A DNA stretch of 64,000 nucleotides from contig CALVOG010000001.1 of assembly GCA_944350265.1 (NCBI GenBank), positions 21,470-85,469 of the forward strand. Direction: 5' to 3'. Below are positions 42,914 to 50,802 of the stretch, piece after piece (positions within the stretch are counted from its first letter, which is position 1; each line of letters begins with the position of its first letter). The notes below the pieces were generated by a model that made no database searches, was not told the origin of the DNA, and saw only the letters and a program-made list of their open reading frames with translations. A program made the position numbers and the translations under genes. This stretch comes from an uncultured Clostridia bacterium (GTDB taxonomy: Bacteria > Bacillota > Clostridia > Christensenellales > UBA1242).

Positions 42914-43238
42914 TCTTTTAAAACTTAAAGTTGGCGAAAATTTGCTCAGGCGCGCTTTTAACCTTTGACAACAAAAAGTGACGGCGTCACCTACGACGAG
43001 ATTCTTCGGCTTCGCCTCAGAATGACAAATAGGGTGACAGTCCTATCGGTATGGGCAATAATAGCGCGACGAGTGGTTTTGCAAGTGGAAAGATTAGACG
43101 TCCGCGGGCGGTGGGGAGCGCGGTATTTCGTGTAAGCGACAAACCTGATGGAATAAGTGCTACTGCGTATTATGCAAAATGTAACACGCGAATAAAGCCT
43201 ATAACTGTGACATCTTAAAAAGTGCAGTGTAAAATGAC
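42914..43238. repeat. Composite repeat block
   Basis: A copy at 42977-43026 begins GTGACGGCGTCAC, with CGACGAGATTCTTCGGC-TTC-GCCTCAGAATGAC, then GTGACAGTCCTATCGGTATGGG. A fragment GACGTCCGCGGGCGG is near 43097. No gene. Confidence 0.65.
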
Positions 43239-43267
43239 TTTACAATTCTTATTTTGGGTGGTATAAT
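43239..43267 (+). promoter_or_regulatory. Promoter of exporter gene, leaderless
   Basis: TTTACA at 43239-43244, 17-bp spacer, TATAAT at 43262-43267. The ATG is only 7 bp after the -10, so transcription starts at or near the start codon. Confidence 0.75.
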
Positions 43268-43273
43268 ATAAAA

Positions 43274-44260
43274 ATGGAAATTTTTTATGAGGCTATTGTT
43301 GACGCGCTTGTTGACGTCCTAAAAATGATACCAATTCTCTTTTTGGCGTATCTTTTAGTGGCGTATTTATCGCACGACCATAACCACAAATTTGTTGGTT
43401 TTTTAAGCAAACATAAAAAGACCAGCGTTCTCTATGCTTCGTTTTTGGGGTGCGTTCCTCAGTGTGGTTTTAGTTCAGTTATAGCCGATTTATATTCTCG
43501 TCAAAAAGTGACTCTCGGCACGCTTGTTGCGGTGTTTGTGGCAACCAGTGACGAGGCAATTCCTATTATGATTGCAACGCCAAACCAAATTATCAATATG
43601 CTTCTTCTTATCGGCATTAAAATTGTGCTGGCACTTTTGTGGGGATATGGCATAGACTTTGCTGTGGAATTATTTTCTAAAATAAAAAAGAAAAAGTTGG
43701 CAGGTGCTACGGCGAATGAAAGTAAAAACGCTGAAAATGACAATAACACAGAATTGAACGAAGAACACCACCATATCCACGAATGTGGGCATATTCACAG
43801 CGACACGTGCAAAGACGATTGCCACCACAGCGAAAGTTGTTGCGTTGACAACATCTTTTTGGACGCTTTTAAGCACACAACCGAAATTTCAATCTATATC
43901 TTCGTCGCAACCTTTGTTATAAACCTCTTAATCGGCTTCTTTACGCTTGATATTTTCACCACAATTCTCACCAACAACATCTTCGTGCAAATCGCCATCG
44001 CCTGCGTTTTGGGCTTAATACCAAATTGCGCGTCGTCGGTTTTGCTTGTTGAACTCTTCACAACTGGCGCGCTGTCTTTCCCAGCGCTTGTGGCGGGGTT
44101 GTCGACGGGCGCAGGAGTCGGGCTTATCATCCTTCTTACACGAAATAAAAACATTGCGAAAAGCGTGGGGATTTTGTTTTTGCAACTTGCAATCGGCATT
44201 GTGAGCGGGCTTGTTATCTACGGAATATTCCTTCTTGGCAACTTTCCAATGTTCTTGTAG
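43274..44260 (+). CDS. Putative 10TM heavy-metal exporter (ArsP_2 type)
   Basis: A 328-residue protein with two bundles of about four to five helices around a hydrophilic loop (about residues 140-200). The loop is His/Cys-rich (EEHHHIHECGHIHSDTC, DDCHHSESCC) and may bind metal. Repeated motifs in both halves, GCVPQCGFSSVIADLYS and GLIPNCASSVLLVELF, each with Pro-x-Cys, are the hallmark of the putative 10TM heavy-metal exporter family (ArsP_2/DUF2899). Related permeases export arsenicals or other thiophilic metals. The promoter sits so close that the mRNA is probably leaderless, and no ribosome binding site is present. Confidence 0.82.
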   Translation: MEIFYEAIVDALVDVLKMIPILFLAYLLVAYLSHDHNHKFVGFLSKHKKTSVLYASFLGCVPQCGFSSVIADLYSRQKVTLGTLVAVFVATSDEAIPIMIATPNQIINMLLLIGIKIVLALLWGYGIDFAVELFSKIKKKKLAGATANESKNAENDNNTELNEEHHHIHECGHIHSDTCKDDCHHSESCCVDNIFLDAFKHTTEISIYIFVATFVINLLIGFFTLDIFTTILTNNIFVQIAIACVLGLIPNCASSVLLVELFTTGALSFPALVAGLSTGAGVGLIILLTRNKNIAKSVGILFLQLAIGIVSGLVIYGIFLLGNFPMFL

Positions 44261-44414
44261 GAATAAGAGCGATAAAGCGTGATTGTAGGTATTATTAGAC
44301 GTTCGCGGGCAGTGACGGATGATTAATTGTTTGTGTAAATAACACAGTGTATCACGCGGAACAACAAAAAGTGGCATTGCCACCAAAATTTGTTTGGTTT
44401 GTTTGGAAAAACGC

Positions 44415-44443
44415 TTGCAAAATATTTTTTTGTGTGATATAAT
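44415..44443 (+). promoter_or_regulatory. rpsB-tsf promoter
   Basis: TTGCAA at 44415-44420, 17-bp spacer, extended TGATATAAT with hexamer at 44438-44443. The 44261-44414 stretch before it holds a repeat fragment (GACGTTCGCGGGCAG near 44299). Confidence 0.8.
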
Positions 44444-44449
44444 CATTCC

Positions 44450-44623
44450 GTCATTGGACAAATATGCACCCAAAAGTAAATTTTTAAGTGGGTTGCCTGA
44501 ACGCTTGTCGGCTTCGGCTATTTAATATCAAATTGAATTTGCCGATAAGTAAAAGAGTAATCTTGGGTTGGCTTAAAGAGTGAAAACTTTTGGGGAAGGA
44601 CAAAAACTAGGAGGTAAAAAATT
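44450..44623 (+). promoter_or_regulatory. Structured rpsB leader, candidate autoregulatory RNA
   Basis: A 174-nt 5' UTR. The outer stem CCCAAAAGT (44469-44477) pairs with ACTTTTGGG (44586-44594). Inside it are TTTAAG (44483-44488) with CTTAAA (44572-44577), and CTTGTCGGC (44504-44512) with GCCGATAAG (44541-44549). The order is nested, giving one long folded domain just before the ribosome binding site AGGAGG. Ribosomal-protein leaders of this layout often bind the encoded protein (S2 here). Inferred from base pairing only. Confidence 0.55.
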
Positions 44624-45541
44624 ATGTCAGTTATTTCAATGAAACAACTTCTTGAGGCTGGTGTTCATTTCGGTCACCAAACAAGAAAGTGGAATCCAAA
44701 GATGAAAGAATACATTTTCACCGCAAGAAATGATATTCACATCTTAAACCTAGAACTCACATCGGAGCAGGTTGATAAGGCGTATAGTTTCATCCGCGAT
44801 GTTGTGGCTTCTGGCAAAAGTGTGCTTTTCGTCGGCACAAAAAAACAGGCGCAAGAGGCAATCAAAGAAGAGGCAGAGCGTTGCGGAATGTTCTACATCA
44901 ACACTCGCTGGCTTGGTGGAACGCTCACAAACTTCAAAACCATTCGTAACAGAATTGAGAGATTGAACAAACTCAACCAAATGGAAAAGGTGGGCGAGTT
45001 TGACCTTCTTCCAAAGAAAGAGGTTGCGCTTTTAAAACAAGAGAGAGATAAGTTAGAGAAAAATCTTGGTGGAATTAAGGATATGCACGAACTTCCTGGC
45101 GCGCTTTTCGTGGTTGACCCAACAAACGAAAAAATTTGCGTGCACGAGGCGAACATTTTGAATATTCCTGTTGTTTCGCTGGTTGACACTAACTGTGACC
45201 CATCGAATGTCACCATTGTTATCCCTGGAAACGACGACGCAATTCGCTCGGTTAAACTTATCGCAAGCGCCATTGCCGATGCTTGCATTGAGGCAAAAGA
45301 GGGCGTTTCAATGCAAAAGAGCGATGAAGAGGATGACGAAAACGTCGACATTGAAAGTTTGCTTACTGAGGCAAAACCAAGTTTGGAACTTGCTGAGGCT
45401 GGTGAGGAAGTTAAAAAGTCCAACAAAAAGCCAAAGAAAAAGGTTGTGAAGAAGGAAAAGACCGAAGAAAGCAAAGGCGAAAAAACTGAAAAAGTTGAAG
45501 TGAAAGAAGAAAAAGTTGAAGAAAATAAGGACGCTGAATAA
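44624..45541 (+). CDS. rpsB: 30S ribosomal protein S2 with C-terminal extension
   Basis: A 305-residue protein. The first about 230 residues are ordinary S2 ([58 protein letters not shown]-like near 190; [14 protein letters not shown]). After that comes about 75 residues of low-complexity charged sequence (Lys-Pro-Lys-Lys blocks, then Glu/Lys repeats) not present in E. coli or B. subtilis S2. Tail-extended S2 occurs in several Clostridia. Starts the rpsB-tsf operon behind a structured leader. Confidence 0.96.
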   Translation: MSVISMKQLLEAGVHFGHQTRKWNPKMKEYIFTARNDIHILNLELTSEQVDKAYSFIRDVVASGKSVLFVGTKKQAQEAIKEEAERCGMFYINTRWLGGTLTNFKTIRNRIERLNKLNQMEKVGEFDLLPKKEVALLKQERDKLEKNLGGIKDMHELPGALFVVDPTNEKICVHEANILNIPVVSLVDTNCDPSNVTIVIPGNDDAIRSVKLIASAIADACIEAKEGVSMQKSDEEDDENVDIESLLTEAKPSLELAEAGEEVKKSNKKPKKKVVKKEKTEESKGEKTEKVEVKEEKVEENKDAE

Positions 45542-45568
45542 GTCCAAAAGATTAAAAGGAGATTTTTT

Positions 45569-46228
45569 ATGAGTTTTACTGCACAAGATGTTGCAAAATT
45601 AAGACAACAAACAGGCGTTGGTATGATGGAGTGCAAAAAGGCGCTCACTGACGCAAACGGTGATTTTGAAAAGGCGATTGTTCTTCTTCGCGAAAGAGGA
45701 CTTAAAGCAGTTGACAAAAAGCAAGGCAGAATTGCATCCGAGGGTATGGTTGCTTCTTACATCCATATGGGCGGAAAGATTGGCGTTTTGGTTGAAGTGA
45801 ACTGCGAAACCGACTTCGTGGCAAAAAGTGACGATTTTCAGGTGCTTGTTAAAGATATTGCAATGCAAATCGCTGCCGCTAATCCAAAATACGTGAAAGA
45901 GGATGAGGTTGACCCAGCCGAACTCGAAAACGAAAAGGAAATTTTGAAAGCACAAGCGCTTAACGAAGGCAAGCCAGCAAACATTGTTGAGAAAATGGTT
46001 GAGGGCAGAGTGAAGAAGTATTACGAAGATGTTTGTCTTCTTAACCAGCCATTTGTTAAGGACAGCAGTAAAACAATTAAAGATATCTTAACCGAGGCAA
46101 CTTTGAAAATCGGTGAAAAGATTTCTGTTAGAAGATTTGTTCGCTATGAACTTGGCGAAGGACTTGAAAAGAGAAACGAAAATTTGGCTGAAGAAGTTGC
46201 AAAACAAGTTGCCAGCGTGAATAAATAA
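45569..46228 (+). CDS. tsf: Elongation factor Ts
   Basis: A 219-residue nucleotide-exchange factor for EF-Tu. The N-terminal UBA-like domain has LRQQTGVGMMECKKALTDANGDFEKAI, and the core has VEVNCETDFVAKSDDF, which contacts EF-Tu. It is a short form (B. subtilis has about 290): the second half of the core dimerisation domain is reduced, as in Thermus-type EF-Ts. Follows rpsB by 27 bp; terminator behind. Confidence 0.96.
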   Translation: MSFTAQDVAKLRQQTGVGMMECKKALTDANGDFEKAIVLLRERGLKAVDKKQGRIASEGMVASYIHMGGKIGVLVEVNCETDFVAKSDDFQVLVKDIAMQIAAANPKYVKEDEVDPAELENEKEILKAQALNEGKPANIVEKMVEGRVKKYYEDVCLLNQPFVKDSSKTIKDILTEATLKIGEKISVRRFVRYELGEGLEKRNENLAEEVAKQVASVNK

Positions 46229-46257
46229 GGATAGATTTTTCTATTCTTATTTTTTTA
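46224..46257 (+). terminator. rpsB-tsf terminator
   Basis: AATAAGGATAG (46224-46234) pairs with CTATTCTTATT (46241-46251), one G-U, then T-run. The left arm includes the end of the tsf stop codon. Confidence 0.8.
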
Positions 46258-46358
46258 CCTTATTATAAGACATTTTTGTCGCCAGCAAAAAGTTGAAAAT
46301 AAGTTGTTTGTGACTGGAGTTTAAAAAGGTTTTGGAAGTTTTATTTAAGGAGGGGAAT

Positions 46359-47528
46359 ATGAATTTAGATGTGATTGCGTCAACTAAGGCGGGTTATAAG
46401 GCGGATAAGGAGGAACTTGACCGTTTTGGCGGGATAAGCGCGGGTGTGTGCTATTCAGCAAACGGTTTTGAGTCGCTTTTAAATGAACCTCAAGAAAAAA
46501 CAATGGCGCGAGTGGAAAGAACTAAGGCAAGCGGACACCACAGCGTGTTCGGTCACGGCGAGGTGTCGCTGGTGATTGAGGGCGTGCCAAAGGCGCTTGC
46601 GATGTTTTTGAATAATGAAAAGGAGTATAACACCAGTGAGCGCTCGGCAAGATACACCAAAATGGCGATGACGGATGAAGAAGAAGCACTTTATGAGAAG
46701 TGGATGGCGATTTTCACCGAAAAGATTAAGGCGCGCTATGCGGGCGTGGCACCAGAGTTCTTCACTGAGCGTAAGATTAAAACTTTGGCGCAAGAAAATG
46801 CGAGATATCTAATTTCGGTGTTCACGCGCACAACGCTTGAATACACCACTTCCTATCGCCAACTTAACTACCTATACGGCTTTATGCAAAAGGAAATTGC
46901 GCGAGAAAACCCAACCGAGTTCGACAAAATGCTTCGACCTCATTTTGCGGAGTTCTGCGAGAAACTTGAGGCGCTGAACCTTGTTGATGAGCGCCTTGCT
47001 GAGAATGGTAAAGGGAGAGAGTTTTCGCTTATCGACAGGGGCAACGCGCCTGTCACAAAGTATTATGGCGACGTCTATTCCACCTCTTACGATGCAAGTT
47101 TTGCCTATCTCGCGCAGGCGCAACGCCACCGCACCATTGATTATAGTTTTAAGTTCGACGGCGAAAAATTCTTCGTTCCGCCAATACTTAAAGACGATAA
47201 AAACCTCGTTGCGGAGTGGCTTAAAGACTGCCACAGCCGTTACTTTCCGCAGGGTATGCTTTTGAAAGTTGAGGAGCGGGGAACTTATAAGAATTTCATC
47301 CTCAAAATGCAGGAGAGGCTTTGTTCGTGCGCGCAACTTGAAATCAATCAAAAGACGCTTGAGGTGCTTAAAGAGTATACAACTGCACTGCGCGCGTCAA
47401 ATCATCCAAAATATGAAGAACTAAAAGAATTTCAAGGCTCGCGTTGCACTTTCCCAAATAATTATCGCTATAACTGCACCACGCCTTGCCATTTTAAAGA
47501 CGGCGTCACGGGCGAAAGAGAGATATAG
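46359..47528 (+). CDS. thyX: ThyX-like flavin-dependent thymidylate synthase, double-length
   Basis: A 389-residue protein (ATG 46359 follows AGGAGGGG). ThyX makes dTMP from dUMP using FAD and methylene-THF. The N-terminal half shows ASGHHSVFGHGEVSLVIEGVPKAL and YNTSERSARYTKM, matching the ThyX S-x-N-E-x-S-x-R-Y end of its signature. The R-H-R part that normally comes directly before it is missing there but occurs in the C-terminal half (LAQAQRHRTIDYSF). So the canonical RHRxxSxNExSxRY motif is split over two ThyX-like halves. Normal ThyX is about 220-250 residues. Such tandem forms exist in some bacteria (the chlamydial enzyme is also long). Monocistronic. Confidence 0.82.
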   Translation: MNLDVIASTKAGYKADKEELDRFGGISAGVCYSANGFESLLNEPQEKTMARVERTKASGHHSVFGHGEVSLVIEGVPKALAMFLNNEKEYNTSERSARYTKMAMTDEEEALYEKWMAIFTEKIKARYAGVAPEFFTERKIKTLAQENARYLISVFTRTTLEYTTSYRQLNYLYGFMQKEIARENPTEFDKMLRPHFAEFCEKLEALNLVDERLAENGKGREFSLIDRGNAPVTKYYGDVYSTSYDASFAYLAQAQRHRTIDYSFKFDGEKFFVPPILKDDKNLVAEWLKDCHSRYFPQGMLLKVEERGTYKNFILKMQERLCSCAQLEINQKTLEVLKEYTTALRASNHPKYEELKEFQGSRCTFPNNYRYNCTTPCHFKDGVTGEREI

Positions 47529-47784
47529 CGGTGTTTTGTTTAAATAAAGGCGTTTTAATTAATTAAAAAAGTAAGCGGGAAACAAATGAGAATGAATAGC
47601 GTCGTTATGCAAACAAGGTTTTCTTAGATGACAATTAATGCTGTTTTTAATTTCGTATGCTTTGGTTTTCTTATTTAACAATTAGTGGTATTTTTAATTA
47701 TATAAAAGAGGTTGATATCTCTGATTAAGGTTGGTGAGGGTGATGAATAGGTTATGGCGACAAAATGTGTTGCATACAAAAAAG

Positions 47785-47814
47785 AAAAAATCGAGCGTGC
47801 TTGCTCGATTTTTT
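47785..47814. terminator. rpmB terminator
   Basis: AAAAAATCGAGC (47785-47796), loop GTGCTT, GCTCGATTTTTT (47803-47814). Perfect 12-bp stem that overlaps the last base of the rpmB stop codon; bidirectional shape. The 250 bp between thyX and it hold nothing I can name. Confidence 0.85.
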
Positions 47815-47990
47815 TAGTTACCCTTTTTCTTTGCGGTTTTGATGCACTTTGTGCAGGCTCTCACTCTTTTTCCGTTAATTTCTGTTTCTTGCAAATTAAC
47901 ATTATATTTTCTTGGAGCCTTGTTATTGGCGTGGCTGACAGTTTTGCCATCCATTTTGCCCTTTTCGCAAATTTCACAAACTCTGCTCAT
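47814..47990 (-). CDS. rpmB: 50S ribosomal protein L28
   Basis: A 58-residue protein on the minus strand; ATG at 47990-47988 behind AAAGGAGAAAG. Sequence markers are VCEICEKGKMDG at the start, HANNKAPRKYNVNLQ, then RVRACTKCIKTAKKKG. Two Cys-x2-Cys pairs mark the zinc-binding (C+) form of L28. Its usual neighbour in Firmicutes, the divergent asp23-like/DAK2 pair, is also present here, starting at 48581 on the other strand. Confidence 0.95.
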   Translation of the reverse strand: MSRVCEICEKGKMDGKTVSHANNKAPRKYNVNLQETEINGKRVRACTKCIKTAKKKGN

Positions 47991-48059
47991 CTCTTTCTCC
48001 TTTTAAAAACTATTTACGGCTATCATTTTAGCACACTTTGTAAAAAAAATCAACTATTT

Positions 48060-48491
48060 TCGAAACAAAATTTATCATTTATTTTCAATTATGCTTAACA
48101 CGATGTTTAAGATTATACCGTTAGGCGATACCATTAAATGTCATTCTGAGTGAAGCGAAGAATCTCGTCGGTGGCAAAGCCGCTTTTTGAGGTGAGACAG
48201 CGTGTCAAGCATTTTTTAATAGGAATGTTAGACATTCGCGGGCGGTGACGGGTGATTAATCTTTTGTGTAAAAGAGGAATGATTTGTCAGTGGTTTGCTT
48301 TTTATTAGCAACAAAAAAGTTATAATACGGCGCGGTTATGCATATAATTTAGCGAGGCTATATCATATAAATTAGTGTGGCTAAATTTTCGCGCTGACGC
48401 TTTTAAATATTACAAAATGGCGCAAAAATGAAGCGATAAAAATTATATTTGAAATATTTTTGAAAAATCAAAATTTTTTCTTTGTATTCGC
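48060..48491. repeat. Composite repeat copy and AT-rich DNA
   Basis: A copy in reverse orientation at 48119-48200: ACCGTTAGGCGATACC, TGTCATTCTGAGTGAAGCGAAG, AATCTCGTCG, GGTGGCAAAGCCGC; then GACATTCGCGGGCGG near 48232. Between 48290 and 48491 only AT-rich sequence; GTGTGGCTAAATTTTCGCGC-like pieces repeat weakly. Confidence 0.6.
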
Positions 48492-48520
48492 TTGCTTATT
48501 TTGAAATAATGGTGTATTAT
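48492..48520 (+). promoter_or_regulatory. Promoter of the asp23-like/DAK operon
   Basis: TTGCTT at 48492-48497, 17-bp spacer, TATTAT at 48515-48520. Confidence 0.55.
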
Positions 48521-48580
48521 ATAAGTAGACATAGGCATAGCCAACTTGTCTTAATGCACTATCTCTTGTGGAGGAAATTT

Positions 48581-48931
48581 TTGACAGTAGACACCAACAA
48601 CTATTACGGCAAAATCTCAATTAGCGACAATGCAATTCGCACTGTCGCTGGTTTTGTTGCAATGGATTGTTATGGCGTTGTTGACCTTGTTTCCAAAAGC
48701 ATTAAAGATAGCGCACGTGAACTTTTCAAAAAGGAATCCTACTCGCGTGGGGTTACTGTAAATCATATCGACAACCGTCTTTTCATCGACATTCACTGCA
48801 TACTCAAGTATGGAGTTTCCATCTCTGCGGTTGCCGAGTCGCTTAAAAAATCTGTCAAATACACGGTCGAAAACTTCACAGGTATGATTGTCGACACTGT
48901 GAACGTCCACGTTGTGGGTGTCAGAGTTTAG
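48581..48931 (+). CDS. Asp23/YloU family protein
   Basis: A 116-residue protein. The start is TTG 48581, with GGAGG six bases before; this gives the family start TVDTNNYYGKISISDNAIRTVAGFVAMDCYGVVDLVS (in pieces), matching YloU (yGxIxIsxxVIxxIAGxxAxecyGVVGM). Longer frames upstream have no ribosome binding site. The rest reads VNHIDNRLFIDIHCILKYGVSISAVAESLK and a VDTVNVHVVGVRV end. Paired with the DAK-domain gene 11 bp downstream, as yloU-yloV in B. subtilis. Confidence 0.9.
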   Translation: MTVDTNNYYGKISISDNAIRTVAGFVAMDCYGVVDLVSKSIKDSARELFKKESYSRGVTVNHIDNRLFIDIHCILKYGVSISAVAESLKKSVKYTVENFTGMIVDTVNVHVVGVRV

Positions 48932-48942
48932 GAGTTTACTTT

Positions 48943-50577
48943 ATGCAAAAAACGATTAACGGCGCGACCTTTCGCAAGATGGTGCTTGCGGGTGTCGGTC
49001 TTTTAGAGCAAAACAAAGAATATATCGATTCGCTTAATGTGTTTCCAGTGCCAGACGGCGACACGGGCACTAATATGTTTTTAACAATGAAGTCCGCCAT
49101 CTCTGAAATCAATAAGTGTATGAATAACGATATGTCCTCTCTTTCCGAAGCGTTTTCAAAAGGCGCTCTTAGAGGGGCGCGAGGCAACAGCGGGGTTATC
49201 ACATCTCAAATTTTCAAGGGCTTTTGCACGGTGACCTCTTCTTGCAAGGAAATCACCACCAAAGATTTTGCAAAGGCGATGCAAGAGGGCGCAACCATAG
49301 CTTATAAAGCGGTGACAAAACCAAAGGAAGGCACGATTTTAACGGTTATCCGTGTTATGGCAGAGAATGCCGTTTCGCTTGCAAAGAAGCACGAGGATTT
49401 CGAGGTTTTCCTTAAAAAAGTGCTGGAAACGGGCGAGGAGATTTTGAAACAAACGCCTGAAATGCTTCCTGTTCTTAAAAAGGCTGGCGTTGTGGACTCT
49501 GGCGGGCGCGGTATTATCGTTATTTTCACCGGTTTTTATCGATACCTTATGGGCGACGAAGATTTGGAAATTTCCTTTGAGGACGATAAACAACCACAAA
49601 CTGTTGACGACGTGATTGCCGACATCAACAACCTTGGCGATATTGAGTTTGGTTACTGCACGGAGTATATGATTATCCATATGCACAAGAAAACCACCGA
49701 GGTTGACATCGACAAACTCCGCGAAAAACTTATGGAGATTGGCGATTCGGTGATTTGTATTGGTGATTTGTCGCTTGTTAAGGTGCACGTCCACACGAAT
49801 GAGCCGAACAAGGCGCTTGGCTATGCGCTTGAACTTGGCGAACTATATAACCTCAAAATCGAAAATATGCGCGAACAAAACAGAGAACTTAAAAAGAAAG
49901 CGCAAGCGGTTGAGGAAAGCAAGGAAATGGGTATGATTTCAGTTGCGCCAGGTGACGGACTTGCCTCCATTTTCAAAGATTTGACCGTTGATGAGATTAT
50001 CGTGGGCGGGCAAACGATGAATCCTAGTGCGGAAGATATCGCAAACGCCGCCGACAAAGTTCCAGCGCGCACAGTTTTCGTTTTTCCTAATAATAAGAAT
50101 ATCGTTTTGGCGGCAGAGCAGGCGGGCGATGTCACCAATAAAAATTTGGTTGTCATTCCAACCAAGAGTGTGCCTGAGGGTATCTCTGCTGCGATTGCGT
50201 TTAACCCTGAAGCGTCGGTGGAAGAAAATAAGCAGGCTATGCTCGACGCCATTAAGTCGGTTCGCTCGGGGCAGGTGACGTACGCGGTGCGCGACACTCA
50301 CGTTGATGGCTTTGACTTACGTAAGGGCGAAATCATCGGGCTTGACGATAAGGCAATCCTTGCGAAAGGTGACCTTGTCAGCGACACAACCGAGAAACTT
50401 ATCGAAACAATGTTCGACGATTCCGTTATCAATATCACCCTCTTTTATGGTGAGGATATTCGCGAGGACGAGGCAAACAAACTTCAAGAGAAGTTGGCGG
50501 AAAAATACCCTGAGTGTGAGGTGACAGTTGCTAACGGCGGTCAGCCTGTTTACTATTACATCATTTCGCTTGAATAA
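48943..50577 (+). CDS. DAK2/DegV-type kinase, FakA/YloV-like
   Basis: A 544-residue protein. The N-terminal DAK2/DhaL kinase domain has the Mg-ATP site SLNVFPVPDGDTGTNMFLTM (Asp triad) and GARGNSGVITSQIFKG. The middle domain contains EFGYCTEYMI and a metal-site-like HVHTNEPNKAL; the C-terminal domain has SVRSGQVTYAVRDT. That is the FakA architecture: it phosphorylates fatty acids bound to a FakB (DegV) partner for phospholipid synthesis. FakB is not in the window. Operon with the Asp23-like gene. Confidence 0.92.
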   Translation: MQKTINGATFRKMVLAGVGLLEQNKEYIDSLNVFPVPDGDTGTNMFLTMKSAISEINKCMNNDMSSLSEAFSKGALRGARGNSGVITSQIFKGFCTVTSSCKEITTKDFAKAMQEGATIAYKAVTKPKEGTILTVIRVMAENAVSLAKKHEDFEVFLKKVLETGEEILKQTPEMLPVLKKAGVVDSGGRGIIVIFTGFYRYLMGDEDLEISFEDDKQPQTVDDVIADINNLGDIEFGYCTEYMIIHMHKKTTEVDIDKLREKLMEIGDSVICIGDLSLVKVHVHTNEPNKALGYALELGELYNLKIENMREQNRELKKKAQAVEESKEMGMISVAPGDGLASIFKDLTVDEIIVGGQTMNPSAEDIANAADKVPARTVFVFPNNKNIVLAAEQAGDVTNKNLVVIPTKSVPEGISAAIAFNPEASVEENKQAMLDAIKSVRSGQVTYAVRDTHVDGFDLRKGEIIGLDDKAILAKGDLVSDTTEKLIETMFDDSVINITLFYGEDIREDEANKLQEKLAEKYPECEVTVANGGQPVYYYIISLE

Positions 50578-50673
50578 ATAATACCTTTGCACGCAGTTGA
50601 AGTTTAAAGAAGTTGCTATCATATCATTTTAGTTGTTGTTATCATATCATTTTATTTGAATAAACAATATAAG

Positions 50674-50707
50674 CACATCAGGCAATCACCGCCAGATGTG
50701 TTTTTCA
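50674..50707 (+). terminator. Terminator after DAK gene
   Basis: CACATCAGGC (50674-50683) with GCCAGATGTG (50691-50700), one A-A mismatch, then T5. Confidence 0.75.
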
Positions 50708-50757
50708 TTTAAACGCGTTTGCGATTTATATGTCTGCGTGCAATTAGCGCATTTGTA

Positions 50758-50785
50758 TTGACAAATATGTAAATTATGGTAAAAT
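50758..50785 (+). promoter_or_regulatory. Promoter of helical-repeat gene
   Basis: TTGACA at 50758-50763, 16-bp spacer, TAAAAT at 50780-50785. Confidence 0.75.
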
Positions 50786-50802
50786 AGAGAAAAGAGGTGT
50801 TT

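Noticed and set aside
44893-45717. Minus-strand 274-codon frame, Ser/Phe-rich
   Set aside because: Antisense of the Lys/Glu-rich tail of rpsB and the start of tsf; the composition is explained by the coding strand.
47754-48098. Plus-strand 114-codon frame
   Set aside because: It is the shadow of rpmB on the opposite strand plus its promoter region.
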